A stretch of 64,000 nt of DNA from Albifimbria verrucaria (GCA_020081605.1 JAHREC010000018.1:5270001-5334000); one strand, 5' to 3'. Numbered from the stretch's first letter, positions 23,836-36,507 are shown. Notes: a model not told the origin generated them from the letters alone. Program-made: numbers and translations.

Positions 23836-25413
23836 TAGAGCATGGCACGGTATGGAGCGGGAACTGGCAGCACGAGCGCGCTCAGAGCCTCGGGGTTTGC
23901 TGATGGCGTCAAGCAGTATGGGGCGTCGACGGAGAAAGAGGTGCTGCACTCTCCGTGGGCCGGCCCAGGTCGTGGGGCCACCGACCTTGGTCAGCCAGTG
24001 GAGCCACTGAGCATCCCGGCTCGTCGGTTCAGATTCAGACAGTTGGTGATGATGCAGGATGGAGACGTGAGGAGGTTGAGCTAAAGGGGAACTACGCAAG
24101 CTCCCGTCAGGACGCCTCGGGAATCTCTGGCAAGGCTGGACCCACTCAGCTCTCAGCACGACCCAGCAGGGCGGACAAGGTCGGTATCGAGAGCCGAGTA
24201 TGCACACAGTGAGGGTCTTTACTGTGCAAGGGGCTTCTAGTGCGTCTAGCGTGTCTGATATCGGTCTCCATCCTCAACTACTGCGAGAGCCAATGGGTCA
24301 GCCAAGCCTATAATAAGCAATGATCCCGTGTGGTCTGCTCGACGGAACCCAAGAGGCATTTTCCACCGTCATTTCCGGAGAGGCAAAGGACACTTGCCAA
24401 AATCTCGTGATCGAAAACTCTAGTGTGCGGACCGGCCGGGCCCTGTTGATGATTTTTTTGATTTTTTTCACTTTATTTTTTTCATCCTATGCTTTTCTTT
24501 GTCGTTCCAAAGGAGACAAACGAGTAAAACTGTTCGATCATTTACCACCTGGTTGCATGTGATCGATATCCCCACATTGACACCGCCGGGATGGTGTGGT
24601 ATGTCCGTATTCCTGCATTTACTTGCGACTTTGAATGAGCGGGTTTTTATGGATGCTATCCTTGCCACCGCTGGCGTTTGCAGTCCATGTGTAATGGATT
24701 AACCTGACCTATTGCGTGATTCCCTCGTAGTAATTCTTTCCACGTCCTTTCGTTGGGTAGGTAGTAATTCGTAACACATACCATATCCCTCCGTATCATG
24801 TTCAACTCGGCCTAGGGTCGTCGCTTTTGCGCCTGCTCCGATTGCTGGACCCTCTGTACACATGCCTCTATGTCCTGATCAGCACTGTAGGCTTCACAAC
24901 GTAGCGCACCATCACCTTATTAGATAGGAGATTCAGCCCAATCCCGTTCATCTGGTATTATCCTTTTAGCCTTGCATTTGGCTGAATTAAACTCATTGGT
25001 GCATGTTGCCATCTTGGGGCTGAACGATGTTCGTGATTGTACTGTAGCAGCTCTTGGCTGGACGGAAAATAAATATGCACCAATGCGGGCTTCGCTGTTA
25101 TTTTGGCCGGTACAGCTGAGCTCCTGCCATGCGCACTCGCTCTGGATATAGACGATAGGTCGCCTCACGATGTGTAAACTGCAACCCTTCCGTCTTCACA
25201 AACGCTACACCATGGATACGACACTCAATGACATGTGAACGTCGCTTGATCTACATTGCTAAAACGCCTTGTAATTCTACACGTGCTTCGCCTGGATTCT
25301 AAATACGTCCTCGCGCCCGAAGCGCTTTCCTATAACGACCTCTGTGGATTGCATACCTGCAAATGGAGTAGACACCATGCAGCATCGCTCGCGCCTTTCC
25401 TGGCTCGCCATCC

Positions 25414-25450
25414 GACCTGACCTGACCTGACCTGACCCTGACCCTGACCC
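25414..25450 (+). repeat. (CCTGA)n array grading into (CCCTGA)n
   Basis: Five CCTGA units followed by two CCCTGA units. It lies within about 60 bp downstream of the stop codon of the channel gene, so it may be in the 3' untranslated region. Confidence 0.85.
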
Positions 25451-25476
25451 GAACTCAACTGTCTCGACCAAGTCTC

Positions 25477-26580
25477 TTAAACCCTGGACTCTCGCGACGC
25501 CTGATATGTGTTGGACCACACGCTTCGGCGGGGTTTGAAGAGTCGTGCCAGGCCCATCATCGGCGTGTTGATAGGGCTGGGGCCGTCGTGCAGGAAGACA
25601 TCGTACAGGAATCCGCCGAACAAGCAGCCACAGAAAGGAGCAACCATGGGGATCTGTCAAACAGGATTAGCTTACGGGTCAAGATGGTCTATTGCACACG
25701 GATCCCATCACTTACCCAGAAGTACCAGCTACCACCGGTCCTCCATACTTCATTTCCATAACCAACAATGTACGAAACCAGACGTGGACCGAAGTCTCGT
25801 GCCAGGTTCATCGCATAACCGGTCAGCCAGCCCCAGCAGGCACCGAGACCAAAGATAAGGAAGAAGAGTCCGAGGGGCATCAAGTTGCCTGCACCAGTCT
25901 TCGGGTCCGCCAAAGCAAAGATGACAAACTGGAGGATGCTGCTGGCGATGAATTCAGACCAGAACATGTCAGTCCTGTTAAGGAACTCAGCAGGGTATGT
26001 GCAGAAGATTCCCGCCGTCGATGTTTCTAGCCCAACGGTGCGGATGCCGGAGCCTCCTCGAACTCGTCAATCGCCTTGCGGTAGTTGCCGTACACAACGA
26101 AGGCACCGGCCATGGCTCCGAGGAGCTGGGAGATGAAGTAGATGGGGAGCTTGCGCCATGGGAAACCACGGTAGACGCAGCTGGCCAGCGTCACCGCGGG
26201 GTTGAGGTGACCACCAGACTTGCCGCCGGCATAGACACCCAGCATGACAGCGAGACTAGACATTCACACGTCAGTATAGGGCCACTTGAAATCAAGGGCG
26301 TGGGAGGACATCGAGCATCGATGAACTCCCAAATGTCAGGAACTTACCCCCAACCCCAAGAGATGCTCTGGTAGTCACCCTTGGTGTTCTTGCTAAGGAC
26401 AACCTGGGCGACAACACCGTCGCCGAACAGGATCATGACCATGGTGCCGAAGAACTCAGAAAAGGCTTCCTGACACGTGGAGCGAATGCGGCTCCATGCT
26501 AGCCGTTGGCGCTCCTCTTCCTCCTGTGCTAAAACCATCTGATCAAGAGCAGGCTCGTCGTGGGACGAGGATCCGGCCAT
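25477..26580 (-). CDS. Aquaglyceroporin / glycerol facilitator (MIP family)
   Basis: A six-helix channel for glycerol and possibly water across the plasma membrane. The N-terminal 40 residues are charged and cytosolic (LAQEEEERQRLAWSRIRS). Helix 1 contains FSEFFGTMVMILFGDGV. The first pore motif is GGHLNPAVTLA; the second is NLARDFGPR, with Leu replacing Pro of the usual NPA, as in yeast Fps1 (whose first motif is NPS). Exons are 26580-26348, 26255-25716 and 25653-25477; introns are 92 and 62 nt. One base is missing near 26047-26056 (after DEFEEA); with it the protein is 316 aa. The long Fps1 regulatory tails are absent. Its position between GUT2 and GUT1 supports glycerol as substrate. Confidence 0.93.
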
Positions 26581-29220
26581 CTCTACCTTATGAACTGATT
26601 GCTCAGAAGGGAATCGGGCATAGTAATGGCCGACTTGTCAACGGCCATTGAGATAACCAAAAGAGAATGTGCAAAGTAGTGAGGGTGACGACGTGGGCCG
26701 AGACGAAGCCAAGATGAGGGGGAGGGAAGGAAGAGGAAGAGGTGAAGGACAAGAAGAGAGAAAGGTCGGTGAACAATCAAGGTTGTCTCCAAGCCGGGAG
26801 TCGCATAAATATACGGGTGCGAGTTCTCCAACGCCCGGATCCCCATGGGGCAGCACAACCGTTGGACCAACCCGTGGGAATGGATGATGAGGAGCAGGGG
26901 AAGGGTTGGAGGAGGGGGTTCTCCAAAATGGAACGTGGTCGAGGCTTGTCTAAGCACTGATGACAAGGTGATGAGATGGTCCCAAGACTGAGAGTGGATC
27001 GACTCGTGATACAACACGAAGGATTCGTTCTATACCCCAGACCCGAGAAAGGCAATCGTCTTCCGAGCCCAGCGTGGAGAGAAAAGGACCTATGTCTATC
27101 CGGGGTCCGTAACGCGAACGCCGGTCGAGTGGTACGACGCCAGGAAATTGAGGAAACGAGGGATCCAGCGGACTTGACTGGGACTAGCAGAAGCTTCAGG
27201 AGCGCGAATGCAGGTTCGGGAGGACAACCGAGGACGAGAGAACGAGACAAACTACTTTTGACCAAGACCAGCCCCCAGCCACGGCGCGAAGTGGATGATG
27301 GGTGATATAGAAAGGGCCAAGCGCCTTGCCACCAACAGCGAAATCTGTGACCGAATAGTCAAGGTTTAGTCAAGGTTGCAGAGATATGTTACATCGGATT
27401 GCCGGCGCATTGCCAGAGAAGGGGCGGGGAATAACAAGGACATGAACTGGTCCTCCAGCGCTTCCGTTCGTTCCCCTCTGTTGGCACTTCTGCATCATGC
27501 AGATCCCTCCCCCTCTCCTGTCCTGAGCATGACGAACATGTCTGGGCCGCCCAGAGAAGCGCACAAAGGTTAAAAATTCCTTGAACAATGCCAAGGCTGG
27601 AAAAGGATGGCCCTGTGCCTGTTTGGGGTGTCTGATTGACTAGGTTCCGACATGGCCGGAGCCACAGGGGGCGCAGCGTGGTTCGAGGTGTGCCCACTCG
27701 GTGCCGGGCAGGGCGGCCCTGGAGCGCAAACGGTCGAGGTGCTTGAGATCATTGACGTACGTGCGCTAGTACCTAGGCATGGATGGTGCTCCGATGATAG
27801 AACTGGCTCACGAGACCCGATGTGGGGTGCACCGGCCCCACCGACTCAGACGGCGAGAATGCCAGGCATGCACATGAATCGGGCGCCACACAAGATACCC
27901 GTTTCTTGGTCCTGCGACCCAGAAAAATTACGGAGATAAAAGGATGAAGAGAGAGGATCAAGGAAAAACTCCGCAGCCCGAATCCTGCTCAAAAAGCGCC
28001 AAATAGGCCGTCGGTCGGGTTTAGACAGGGCTGATCAGGGCTGACCAAGGCTGGATGATGCCTCGGCTGAGCAGCAGTAAGAAGCTGCCAAACCTGGACG
28101 TAACATCGCCCCCAATTGGTCGTGATGCATATGACCGGCAGTAGCCGATGGCGCACCAACACCTGGTTTTTCACTGGCGCTTGGTCGCTTCGATTTTAAC
28201 AGACGGTTGTACTATCCTCACCAACCCCTCGTCCGGGGCGCTGACCAAGGACAGTTTGGATAATCACTCCCGAGACTAAGGACTAGGGGAGACATGATTT
28301 GGCCGATGGAGAACCGATGGGCGTGGCTGGGCCTTGTGCAGCGCGGCACTGTACGGAGTACTACCTTGGGACTGGACGGTAGAGTTCGGTGACGAGCAGC
28401 GCGAAAATCTCCACCCTGGCGGTGCTGTTCACCTCTGCATTCCCGACGGCCCCGCTCACTGATACCGGGGAGCGGGAGGCACTCGCGAGGGCTCGGGCTA
28501 GGAAGCCCGAAGGGACTTATAACGGGCACCGCAGCGGGGAAAAGAGCCTCAAACCATTGAGCCTTAGCTTGATCCCATCCTCCCAGGTTCCAATTCTTCG
28601 AAAATGCGGGGAGGGGTAGGGGTAGGGAAGCACAAGAGGGATGCCTAAACGCATGGCAGGTTGCTGGCGCCATGCAAGATCCATGTGGGTTGGACGAACG
28701 TGGCCCCGACCCTCCTTAGCTACCCCGTCCGTCGAACGGGTTTCTGGTCGTATTTTTTTCTCCCTCCCTCTTCTCCTTGTAAGTCTCGCACATGTCTTGT
28801 GACGACTCCGCATTCCGGGGCGTGCTGGGGTAAGGATAGTAGAGTAGGGTTGGGGTGGAGGAGGAGAAAGGATGATGATGGGTGGGATACCCTTGGCGCT
28901 ACGTTGGTTCTTCATCCCCGTGGAGAAGAAGCGCGGAGCTCTGGGGCAGTCGAAACTTGTCCATGTGATAGCTATTACTCCTCGCTAATTAAAAAGATCC
29001 GACGGTGAAGAGCGATCTGGAACTCGCAGCCGTAGTTCATTTAACTGCCCTTTCTCGTCCTCGTTCTGTCCTTGTGCTTTTTCATACTCATCCTTCTTCT
29101 TCTTCTTCTCCTCCCCACGTCCCTTTCCTCTCCCACCTACCTACCCCTCCTTTGACCCCTCCCTCTCTCTGAATGCTCTCCTCCCTTCTTCCCACAAGAC
29201 TCAGGAACACAGAATCAGCC
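26581..29220. promoter_or_regulatory. Divergent region between glycerol channel and GUT1, with CreA-type motifs
   Basis: A 2.64 kb spacer between two start codons with no supportable gene. Matches to the CreA/CRE1 consensus SYGGRG lie at 28233-28238, 28450-28455 (minus), 28465-28470, 28534-28539, 28606-28611, 28815-28820, 28825-28830, 28933-28938 and 28941-28946, with others at 27424-27429, 27822-27827 and 27836-27841 (minus). Chance alone gives about one per 256 bp on both strands, so the 28.2-28.95 kb part is about threefold enriched. A CT-rich leader (29085-29175) precedes GUT1. Binding is inferred only. Confidence 0.4.
29091..29175 (+). promoter_or_regulatory. Pyrimidine-rich leader upstream of GUT1
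   Basis: A near-continuous CT tract including (CTT)n, ending about 45 bp before the start codon. Such tracts are common just upstream of transcription starts of highly expressed fungal genes. Confidence 0.45.
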
Positions 29221-30952
29221 ATGTCTCCCAACTCCAACATCTCCTTCGTGGGAGCCATTGACCAGGGCACCACCAGCACCAGATTTCTGATCTTCAACAA
29301 GGTCGGAGAGGTCGTCGCGTCGCATCAGATTGAGTTCACCCAGATCTACCCGCAGCCGGGGTGAGTAACGCACCCATCTTCAATGACATGAGCGCTACCC
29401 GGACAAACTTTGGGGCTAACAAGCGTTGTTTTGCAGCTGGCACGAGCATGACCCAGAGGAGCTGGTGAGCTCCGTCGAGAAGTGCATTGACGGCGCTGTT
29501 GAAGCTTTCGAGAACCAGGGCCACTCCCGCGAGCAGATCAAGGCTGTGGGCATCACCAACCAGAGAGAGACGACGGTTGTCTGGGACAAGAACACCGGCA
29601 AGGCCCTGCACAATGCCATTGTCTGGACTGACACCCGTGCCCAGGAGCTGGTCCGCAAGCTGAAGGGCCGCCTGGGCGCAAAGGAGATCAACCGCCTTTG
29701 TGGCCTGCCCCTGTCCACCTACCCCTCCGCCAGCAAGCTCTTGTGGCTGCTGGAGAACGTCAAGGAGGTCAAGGAGGCCTACGACAGCGGCAACCTTGCT
29801 TTCGGTACTGTTGACACCTGGCTGACCTTTAAGCTGAACGGTGGCACCGCTCGCAACGTCTACGTCTCAGACCCCAGCAATGCCTCTCGTACCATGTTCA
29901 TGAACCTCGAGACTCTTGACTACGATGCCGAGCTTATTGACTGGTTCCGCATTGATCGCAAGAACGTCCTTCTGCCCAAGATTGTCCGTTCCTCCGACAA
30001 GGAGGCCTACGGCACCCTCTACGGCACTTTGCTCAAGGGAACCAAGATCACCGGCTGCCTGGGAGACCAGAGTGCTGCCCTGGTCGGCCAGAAGGGCTTC
30101 ACTCCCGGCTTGGCCAAGAACACCTACGGTACTGGATGCTTCCTGCTCTATAACGTCGGTGACAAGCCCGTCATCTCCTCTCACGGCCTGCTGTCTACCG
30201 TTGCTTTCGACTTCGGCGAGGGCCAGACCATGTACGCCCTTGAGGGTTCTATTGCTGTCGCCGGCTCAAGTATCAAATTCCTTGTCGATAACTTCGGCTT
30301 TATTGAGTCCTCGTCTAAGCTGGGCGCCCTCGCCGAGACTGTAGAGGACAACGGTGGCGTCACCTTCGTCACTGCCTTCAGCGGCCTCTTCGCTCCTTAC
30401 TGGATTGACGACGCTCGTGGTACTCTTTGTATGTTTCTACCTGCATGAATCACCCCTTTGCCGTATATCCTTCTGACCTTGTACATATAGTCGGTATCAC
30501 CGCTTACACTCAGCGCGGTCACATTGCCCGTGCTACTCTTGAGGCGACTTGCTTCCAGACCAGGGCTATTCTCGACTCGATGGCCAAGGACAGTGGCAAG
30601 GCTCTAGCCGAACTTGCTGTGGATGGTGGCATGACCAACTCTGATCTTATCATGCAAGTATGTAAAGCCGTTGATCCTCGCACTGGTGACAAACGCTGAC
30701 AATGAGAAACAGACCCAGGCTGATATCAGCGGAATCCCCGTCAAGCGCCCTGCCATGCGCGAGACTACTGCGCTGGGTGCTGCCATTGCCGCCGGTCTTG
30801 CAGTTGGTGTTTGGAACTCGATCAATGACCTCAAGGACGTCAACGTGGACGGCACCACCGTGTTCAAGCCCAAAGCCTCAGAGGAGGAGAGGGACAAGCG
30901 TTTCGCTCGGTGGTCCAAGGCCGTCGAGATGAGCAAGGGCTGGTTGAACTGA
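29221..30952 (+). CDS. GUT1: Glycerol kinase
   Basis: It phosphorylates glycerol to glycerol 3-phosphate with ATP, the first committed step of glycerol use. The FGGY-family ATPase fold shows the phosphate-1 motif [15 protein letters not shown] near residue 11, [44 protein letters not shown] and the adenosine motif [15 protein letters not shown]. Four exons (29221-29360, 29437-30428, 30491-30657, 30713-30952) total 1539 nt (512 aa) with introns of 76, 62 and 55 nt; every junction keeps frame. The start ATG follows CAGCC. It is adjacent to the channel gene (divergent) and close to GUT2, which uses its product. No errors were found. Confidence 0.97.
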
Positions 30953-33900
30953 ACATGAAATAACGAAGCGTGATGCGATGACAATGTAATACTACTTGTG
31001 CGAAATTGCGACTTAAAAAGCAAGTGCATGATTCTCCTTCCAAGGCGCAAGCCAGGAAGATTTTGGAAAAGAAACTAAGTAAAAGAAAAAACTTATAAAA
31101 AACACCTAAGTCTAATATGTGAAATGTTTGTGCTCCATCGAACGGATGATGCATACGAGATGCGAGCTGCTAGTACGTTCATTATTTACACACGTTAGAA
31201 GACATGCCCTAGAGAACCTTGCTCGTATTTGGAACTTGTAGAAGCTGTGTTTGTCGAAAATTGTCTCAGATGATGCAGCCGAGGCGAATCGGTGGAGGGA
31301 GCTCTCATTCCAAAGAGGGTTTTTGTTTTCTCACAAGCACCTCATGGAGCACACATTGCATAAGACATGTTTTACCCCTCGTGGCGATTCATGACTAGAG
31401 TTTTTCTATTCGGTAAGAATGTCTTGAATACTTTATGAATCACACTACATACTACATCTTAGTCTTCATAGAAAGTGAATGGGAAAATCACTGGAGGGTA
31501 GAAGAAGGCTCTACCATGATGATCGTGTATTATGCAGAGGTTAGAAAATACTGCCAACAAATATCTCCATCAATTTCCAATCTTTGTGTAGCGGGAAACG
31601 AAACACTACTTGTTCGAGAATGAACGGTCTGATGGGTATCCTAGATGTAAGTTTGCTTTGACTGTATTGAATTTGAGAGATTTTGGATAGAATCATACTA
31701 TAACATCGATGTTTCAAGGTCGATACGACAGGCTGGAGAATAAGTGTTGGAGGAGTGTACCTAGCCACGACTGAATCTGAAAGGGGCTGATCAGAGCGCT
31801 TGATCCTCGAGCTGCTTATGCGGTAGTAAATAGTATGTCGGTCAACTCGCAATGTGAATACCTTTTCAGACTTCATTTCAGTTTGATTATGTTTTGAGGT
31901 TGGATGTTATCAGACTAGTAGAATCACTTGAATCAACCTGTTCGTGCTCATTTATGCAAACGAGTGCAATTTGATGGCAATGAAGAACCTACTTCAACAG
32001 GTATGTATCTCAAGGAGTGGCATCGAGTGACCGTAAGCCACACAGTTCTTGTTTCGGCCTTTGATGAACATTTGACAGTGCATCGTCAAAGATTAATCAA
32101 AGGAGCTTCTCCAGATTAACATGTTCTTCCTTATGTGTTCCCAGCCACGGAACAGTCACTCCATGCCACGCATCACGACGACTACCACACCACCTCCAAG
32201 CTCACCCTAGAGCTGAGCGACTATGTGGAGATGTAACCTCCTTGACAAGTGATTTTTGGAGATGAAGAATTCACGAGCCAAACAGATCCCGTACGCTGCC
32301 TTACCTGCTATCCTATCAGCAAGAGCACATGGCTCTGTACTGCGGAGATAGGGAGTTAACATCTCCATCACCATCTAACCAGGCCCACCGCCCCTCGACA
32401 CTATCGACGCCTGATCTGGAGCTCTACTTTGGGGTAGACCCCAAGAGATGGGGTAAGCTCGAGACCCATATGCTCCGGACTGCAGCTGCAACACAGGGTC
32501 TCTGCATTCTACTAGTTGTCATGCAGCTTGCAGCCGTATCCTTGTCCCGGAAGCCAGTGGCCTGCAGTTCCGGTTATCTACGGTTGCTACATTCCTTATT
32601 CCTGGATGGATGGCGTTCGGCTTTTGAACTCAGGGATATTCCCGCATGCCATGCAAGAAGACGGCAGTGTTGCATTCGGGAATGGTGCTGGATGGAGAGT
32701 CGTGTTGCCGCTTGTAGTAGGTGAAGTTGCAAAGCTTGTGATAAATCTACCAGGGATCTACACGCCATGCTAGGCATCCCCGCCAGCATCTCACCTGATT
32801 AGTTACTTTGCTGTCGGGCCTAACGTGGTTGGCTTGAGGATGCTTGTCAGAGCATGAGAAAGCGAGCATGGGTACGAGCACGGGCCGAGTCATGTGGTCG
32901 AACGATGGGATTGTTACCTCGGCCAGATGTCGGGGAAGATTAGGGAGGTGCACAGCCAACATAGCACAACAAGCATGCTTGCCCAAGGGGAAGGGTCAAA
33001 TGCTTTGTATTGCCAGACGTATTGGACTGCCAGCATATGTGCAGCGTTGTGGGTGGGTGCTGGTCGGTGTTCGGGGAGGGAGACTAGACTGGTGGTGATT
33101 ATGTCAATGGTCCGAGGACTGGTGTAGTGATAGTGCCTTTGCAGGGCTTTTACTATGAGTTAGGGAGGCAATAGTGATACACGAGAGGAGTAACGAGCGT
33201 GCTATGGAAGGTCGAGCCGCCATGGCTCCGTCCAACCACTCAATATCACCATTCCTCATGTATATTTCATATCTACCTTAGGTATGGAGTGAGTGGAGGG
33301 AGAAGGAGACGCAGCGCTGGGTGAATTGGTTTCGAGGACGAATGGGTAGAGAGTAGTCTCCTTATATGGGTGTCTGGGCAGGGTAAATGAGATGCAAGTC
33401 TCTGCCAGCAAGCACCTACTTTATAGAGTAGGTAAGGTAGGTAAGGTAGGTAAGGTAGTGGTAGTGGCACAGCGCAAATCTCACAGGCTTGAGACGGGGA
33501 CTGATGAGGAGTGAGCACTTGCTGCGCATAGTCGAGATGCAGGATACCAAGGTTTGCCTTCGGGTCCAAACACCGAAGTGTCCGAGGTACCGCACCGCCT
33601 GAATTATGGTGAGAGGTACTTGCATGCATGACGATCCTGTTTTTACAAATAGCTCTGGCTCTACAGTATGAAGAACGGCTCCCAGGCGTTTTGACGCAGT
33701 TGTCTAGCGCCTGACCCTACTGAGGCTCAGGGCATTAAATGCATTCCTGGCTGCCCGGGTACCTCGTGGCACACCGCAGCCCGCGCTGGGGCGAGGTACC
33801 GCCCTGTTCAACCGCGACGTCTTTGCACTGGGTTTACCTTGCCTCTAGTTGGGTAGGTAGTAAGAGCAGTACCTTAGTTCATCTCATTTTCCCTTACAGC

Positions 33901-34098
33901 AGGTTCAAGTGAGCATCCAATCCCAGCCTCACCCGGGGTCGTCCGCCAGCCCTCTTGACACGATCCTTGCCCGCCCTCTTTGCATATCCGATATCTGGTC
34001 TGCGTCTGGAGCACCACTTCCTCATCTCGTCTCCCCTCCGGCCTGTCTGCACTGACTAAAAATCTGACCTCCAAGGTGCCATGTGGAGTCCATCCTGA
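30953..34098. other. Intergenic, about 3.1 kb
   Basis: Between GUT1 and the Zn2Cys6 gene. I see only short reading frames without recognisable domains. A GTAAG/GTAGG array is at 33428-33461. Since indel errors are frequent in this sequence, a small broken gene could be missed. The last 250 bp should be the promoter of the regulator. Confidence 0.45.
33428..33461 (+). repeat. (GTAGGTAAG)n array
   Basis: Three to four units of TAGGTAAGG, an enlarged version of the dispersed TACCTA/TAGGTA motif. Confidence 0.85.
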
Positions 34099-36507
34099 AT
34101 GGCGAACCCACCCATGGCCGAGGACGAGGCGAACTCGGTGCTCAGTAACGAGGAAAGCGACGCAAGCGCAGACGAGCAGCAGCAGCAGCAGGAGCACGAG
34201 CACGAGCATGAGAATGAACAGGAGCAGCAGCAGCATGAAACGTCGCCCGCCTCCCAGCCTCCCAAGAAAAGGAAGAGGGAGAAGCATGACAAGACATCGT
34301 ATGCATACCCCGTAACCCCGAAACCACACCGATATCTAACCCCCATCTCCAGATGTGAACTATGCAAGGCCCGCAAGGTCAAGTGTGACCGCGTTGAGCC
34401 CGCCTGCGGTGCTTGCGTGAGGCATAACCGCACTTGTGTCTATCTTGAGCGCCAGAAGCCTGGCAGCCGTATCGGCTTCACCCTTGAGCTCGAGGCCAAG
34501 GTAAACAGGATCGACGCCCTCCTGCAGGCTCTTGGCCGCCGTGTCGAGGATCACATCTCTCAAGACCAGGCCCACGCCCTATCTCCTGCCGTCAGCAGCA
34601 GCCATGCCTCTCAGATCGAGGGTCTGCGACATGACGCCCATCCCGTCACTCCTGGAAGGACACCTGCCATTTCGAGTCCCTTCTGGCCACCCTCTGATGC
34701 CAACGCAGCACAGCAGGGCGCTGGTCGCGCAGTCGCCCATACTCCCCTGAGTGCCTCTTACGGCACCTCTATCCCCCATCCTCCAACTTCTGACTTCCCA
34801 GGTCCCCAACGTGGGCCCTCGTTGCTCTCTCCGGCCACGGACCTGCCACCCCATGATATGGTCTATGCCCTCGTGGATCTTTACTTCAAGCACTGCAACA
34901 CATGGTGTCCAATTCTTGATCGAAAGACCACCTTTGCCATTTTCTTTGGCTCCACCTCGCTCGAAGATGCCGACCGTGTACTCCTCCACGCCATTGTGGC
35001 AACAACCTTACGATTTCTCAACGATGCCCGGCTGTCCCCGACATGAAGATGCATTACCGCGCCGTATCAAAGCGGGTTGTGCAAATGTACGCCATGGAGA
35101 ACGTTAGCATCCCTGCTCTTCGTGCCCTGGTTATAATCTGCCTCGATGAGTTGGGTACGTCGAACGGACCCCGTGGCTGGAATATGCTGGCCGTTCTAGC
35201 CCAGAACGTGCGGCAACTCGACCTATTCGAAGAAAGCAGCGTGTACCTCTCTGCTGAAGCAGAAGACATTCCTCGGACCGGTTCTATACGGAGGGTGGCC
35301 GCTGGACGTCCCGAGTCGTGGATCGAGGACGAGGGCCGCCGTCGACTCTGCTGGATGATCTACCTGCTCGACCGGTATGCTACCATCGCCACCGCCACTT
35401 TCGATTTCATGCTCGACGACAAGAAGATGAACCGGGTCCTTCCATGCTCGTACGATCTGTTCTCCAAAAACGTACCCGTCGAAACACGGTCCCTAAACCC
35501 AACGACCGACCAGCACGGTGCTATCCGTTATGCAGTCAACAAACCCGAAAATTTGGGCAGTTTCTCGTATCACTGCGAGATTCTCCGGATCCTGAGCCGT
35601 GTCCACAATTTTCTCAAAATACCTGTCGATGTCACCAGCGCCGCCGCTATGGCAGACTGGCGCAACACATACCGCGTGCTCGATGGAGCGCTGGATAGCT
35701 GGCTGCAGAGCTTACCGAGCGAGTACAACCGCATCTCGGCTCTGTGTCACTCAGACCCGGCTAGTCGTGTCGCAAACTGGTTCATGCTACACAGCGCGTA
35801 TGTCGTGTCTGTGGTTCGGCTGCATTCATCGGCAGCTTATCCCATGGTCAGCTCGAGGCTCTTCATTCCGTCACACTATGCCATGCAGCGATGTCTCTCG
35901 GCCGTGATGAGTCTGGCAGATATCGCCAAGGACGTGTCTGAGGCAAACGGCCTTGATCTTCTTGGCCCACCGTTTGCCTTCTCACTCTGGGTGGCCGCCC
36001 GCTTGTTGCTCGTACACGCTGCTGCCATTGGATCTTCTGTAGACCCCAAAATTGAGTTCTTCATCGAAACATTGAACTATGTGGGCCAGTACTGGGAAGT
36101 TGCCAACAACTATGCAAGGATTCTTACGAGAGTCGTTCAAAGAGGCCGACATGGTGATTTAAACTTCACGGCCATGAGGAAGTGAGCTTTTGTTCTGTTC
36201 TTCATCCCTGAGCAGGTTACTAACATTCTATAGGAGTTCATTCGATTTAGTGAGTCTCACCTCGTCGACGCGACAGTCCGGTATCGAACAGACCTCTATC
36301 CAGACTGCCACCTTGAGCGAGCTGGATAATATTGATGTCTTTGACTTTTTCAACTTCCCCAAAGTGGCTGAGCCAGCCACAAGAAACATGAACGGACAAC
36401 ATCAGACCCCGTATCAACTCGCAGGGATGGGCAACGAGGCCCCTAGCGGAAACGGAATGCCAGACCCTGAGACGGACTGGTTAAGATATGGCGCGTCTTT
36501 TTCTTAG
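34099..36507 (+). CDS. Zn(II)2Cys6 transcription factor with fungal-specific domain
   Basis: A DNA-binding transcriptional regulator. The N-terminus is acidic and Gln/Glu/His-rich (repeat EHEHEHENEQEQQQ), followed by a basic PPKKRKREK stretch, a likely nuclear localisation signal. The zinc cluster is C-x2-C-x6-C-x6-C-x2-C-x6-C (CELCKARKVKC onward), then a coiled-coil linker (LELEAKVNRIDALLQALGRR). The middle contains the fungal transcription factor domain, including RRRLCWMIYLLDRY. Exons are 34099-34298, 34353-36181 and 36234-36507; introns are 54 and 52 nt. One C is missing at 35036-35039; with it the protein is 767 aa. Its targets cannot be read from sequence. The nearest upstream gene is GUT1, 3.1 kb away. 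Confidence 0.93.

Larger units (their letters stand above)
23337..25476. other. Intergenic, about 2.1 kb, between GUT2 and the channel gene
   Basis: The GUT2 promoter plus the 3' flank of the channel gene. It carries a CATGG pentamer array (23806-23835) and a CCTGA array (25414-25450). No coding region is supported. Confidence 0.5.

Noticed and set aside
21220..34098. A secondary-metabolite gene cluster
   Set aside because: No polyketide synthase, non-ribosomal peptide synthetase, terpene synthase or tailoring enzyme is present; the genes are primary glycerol metabolism.
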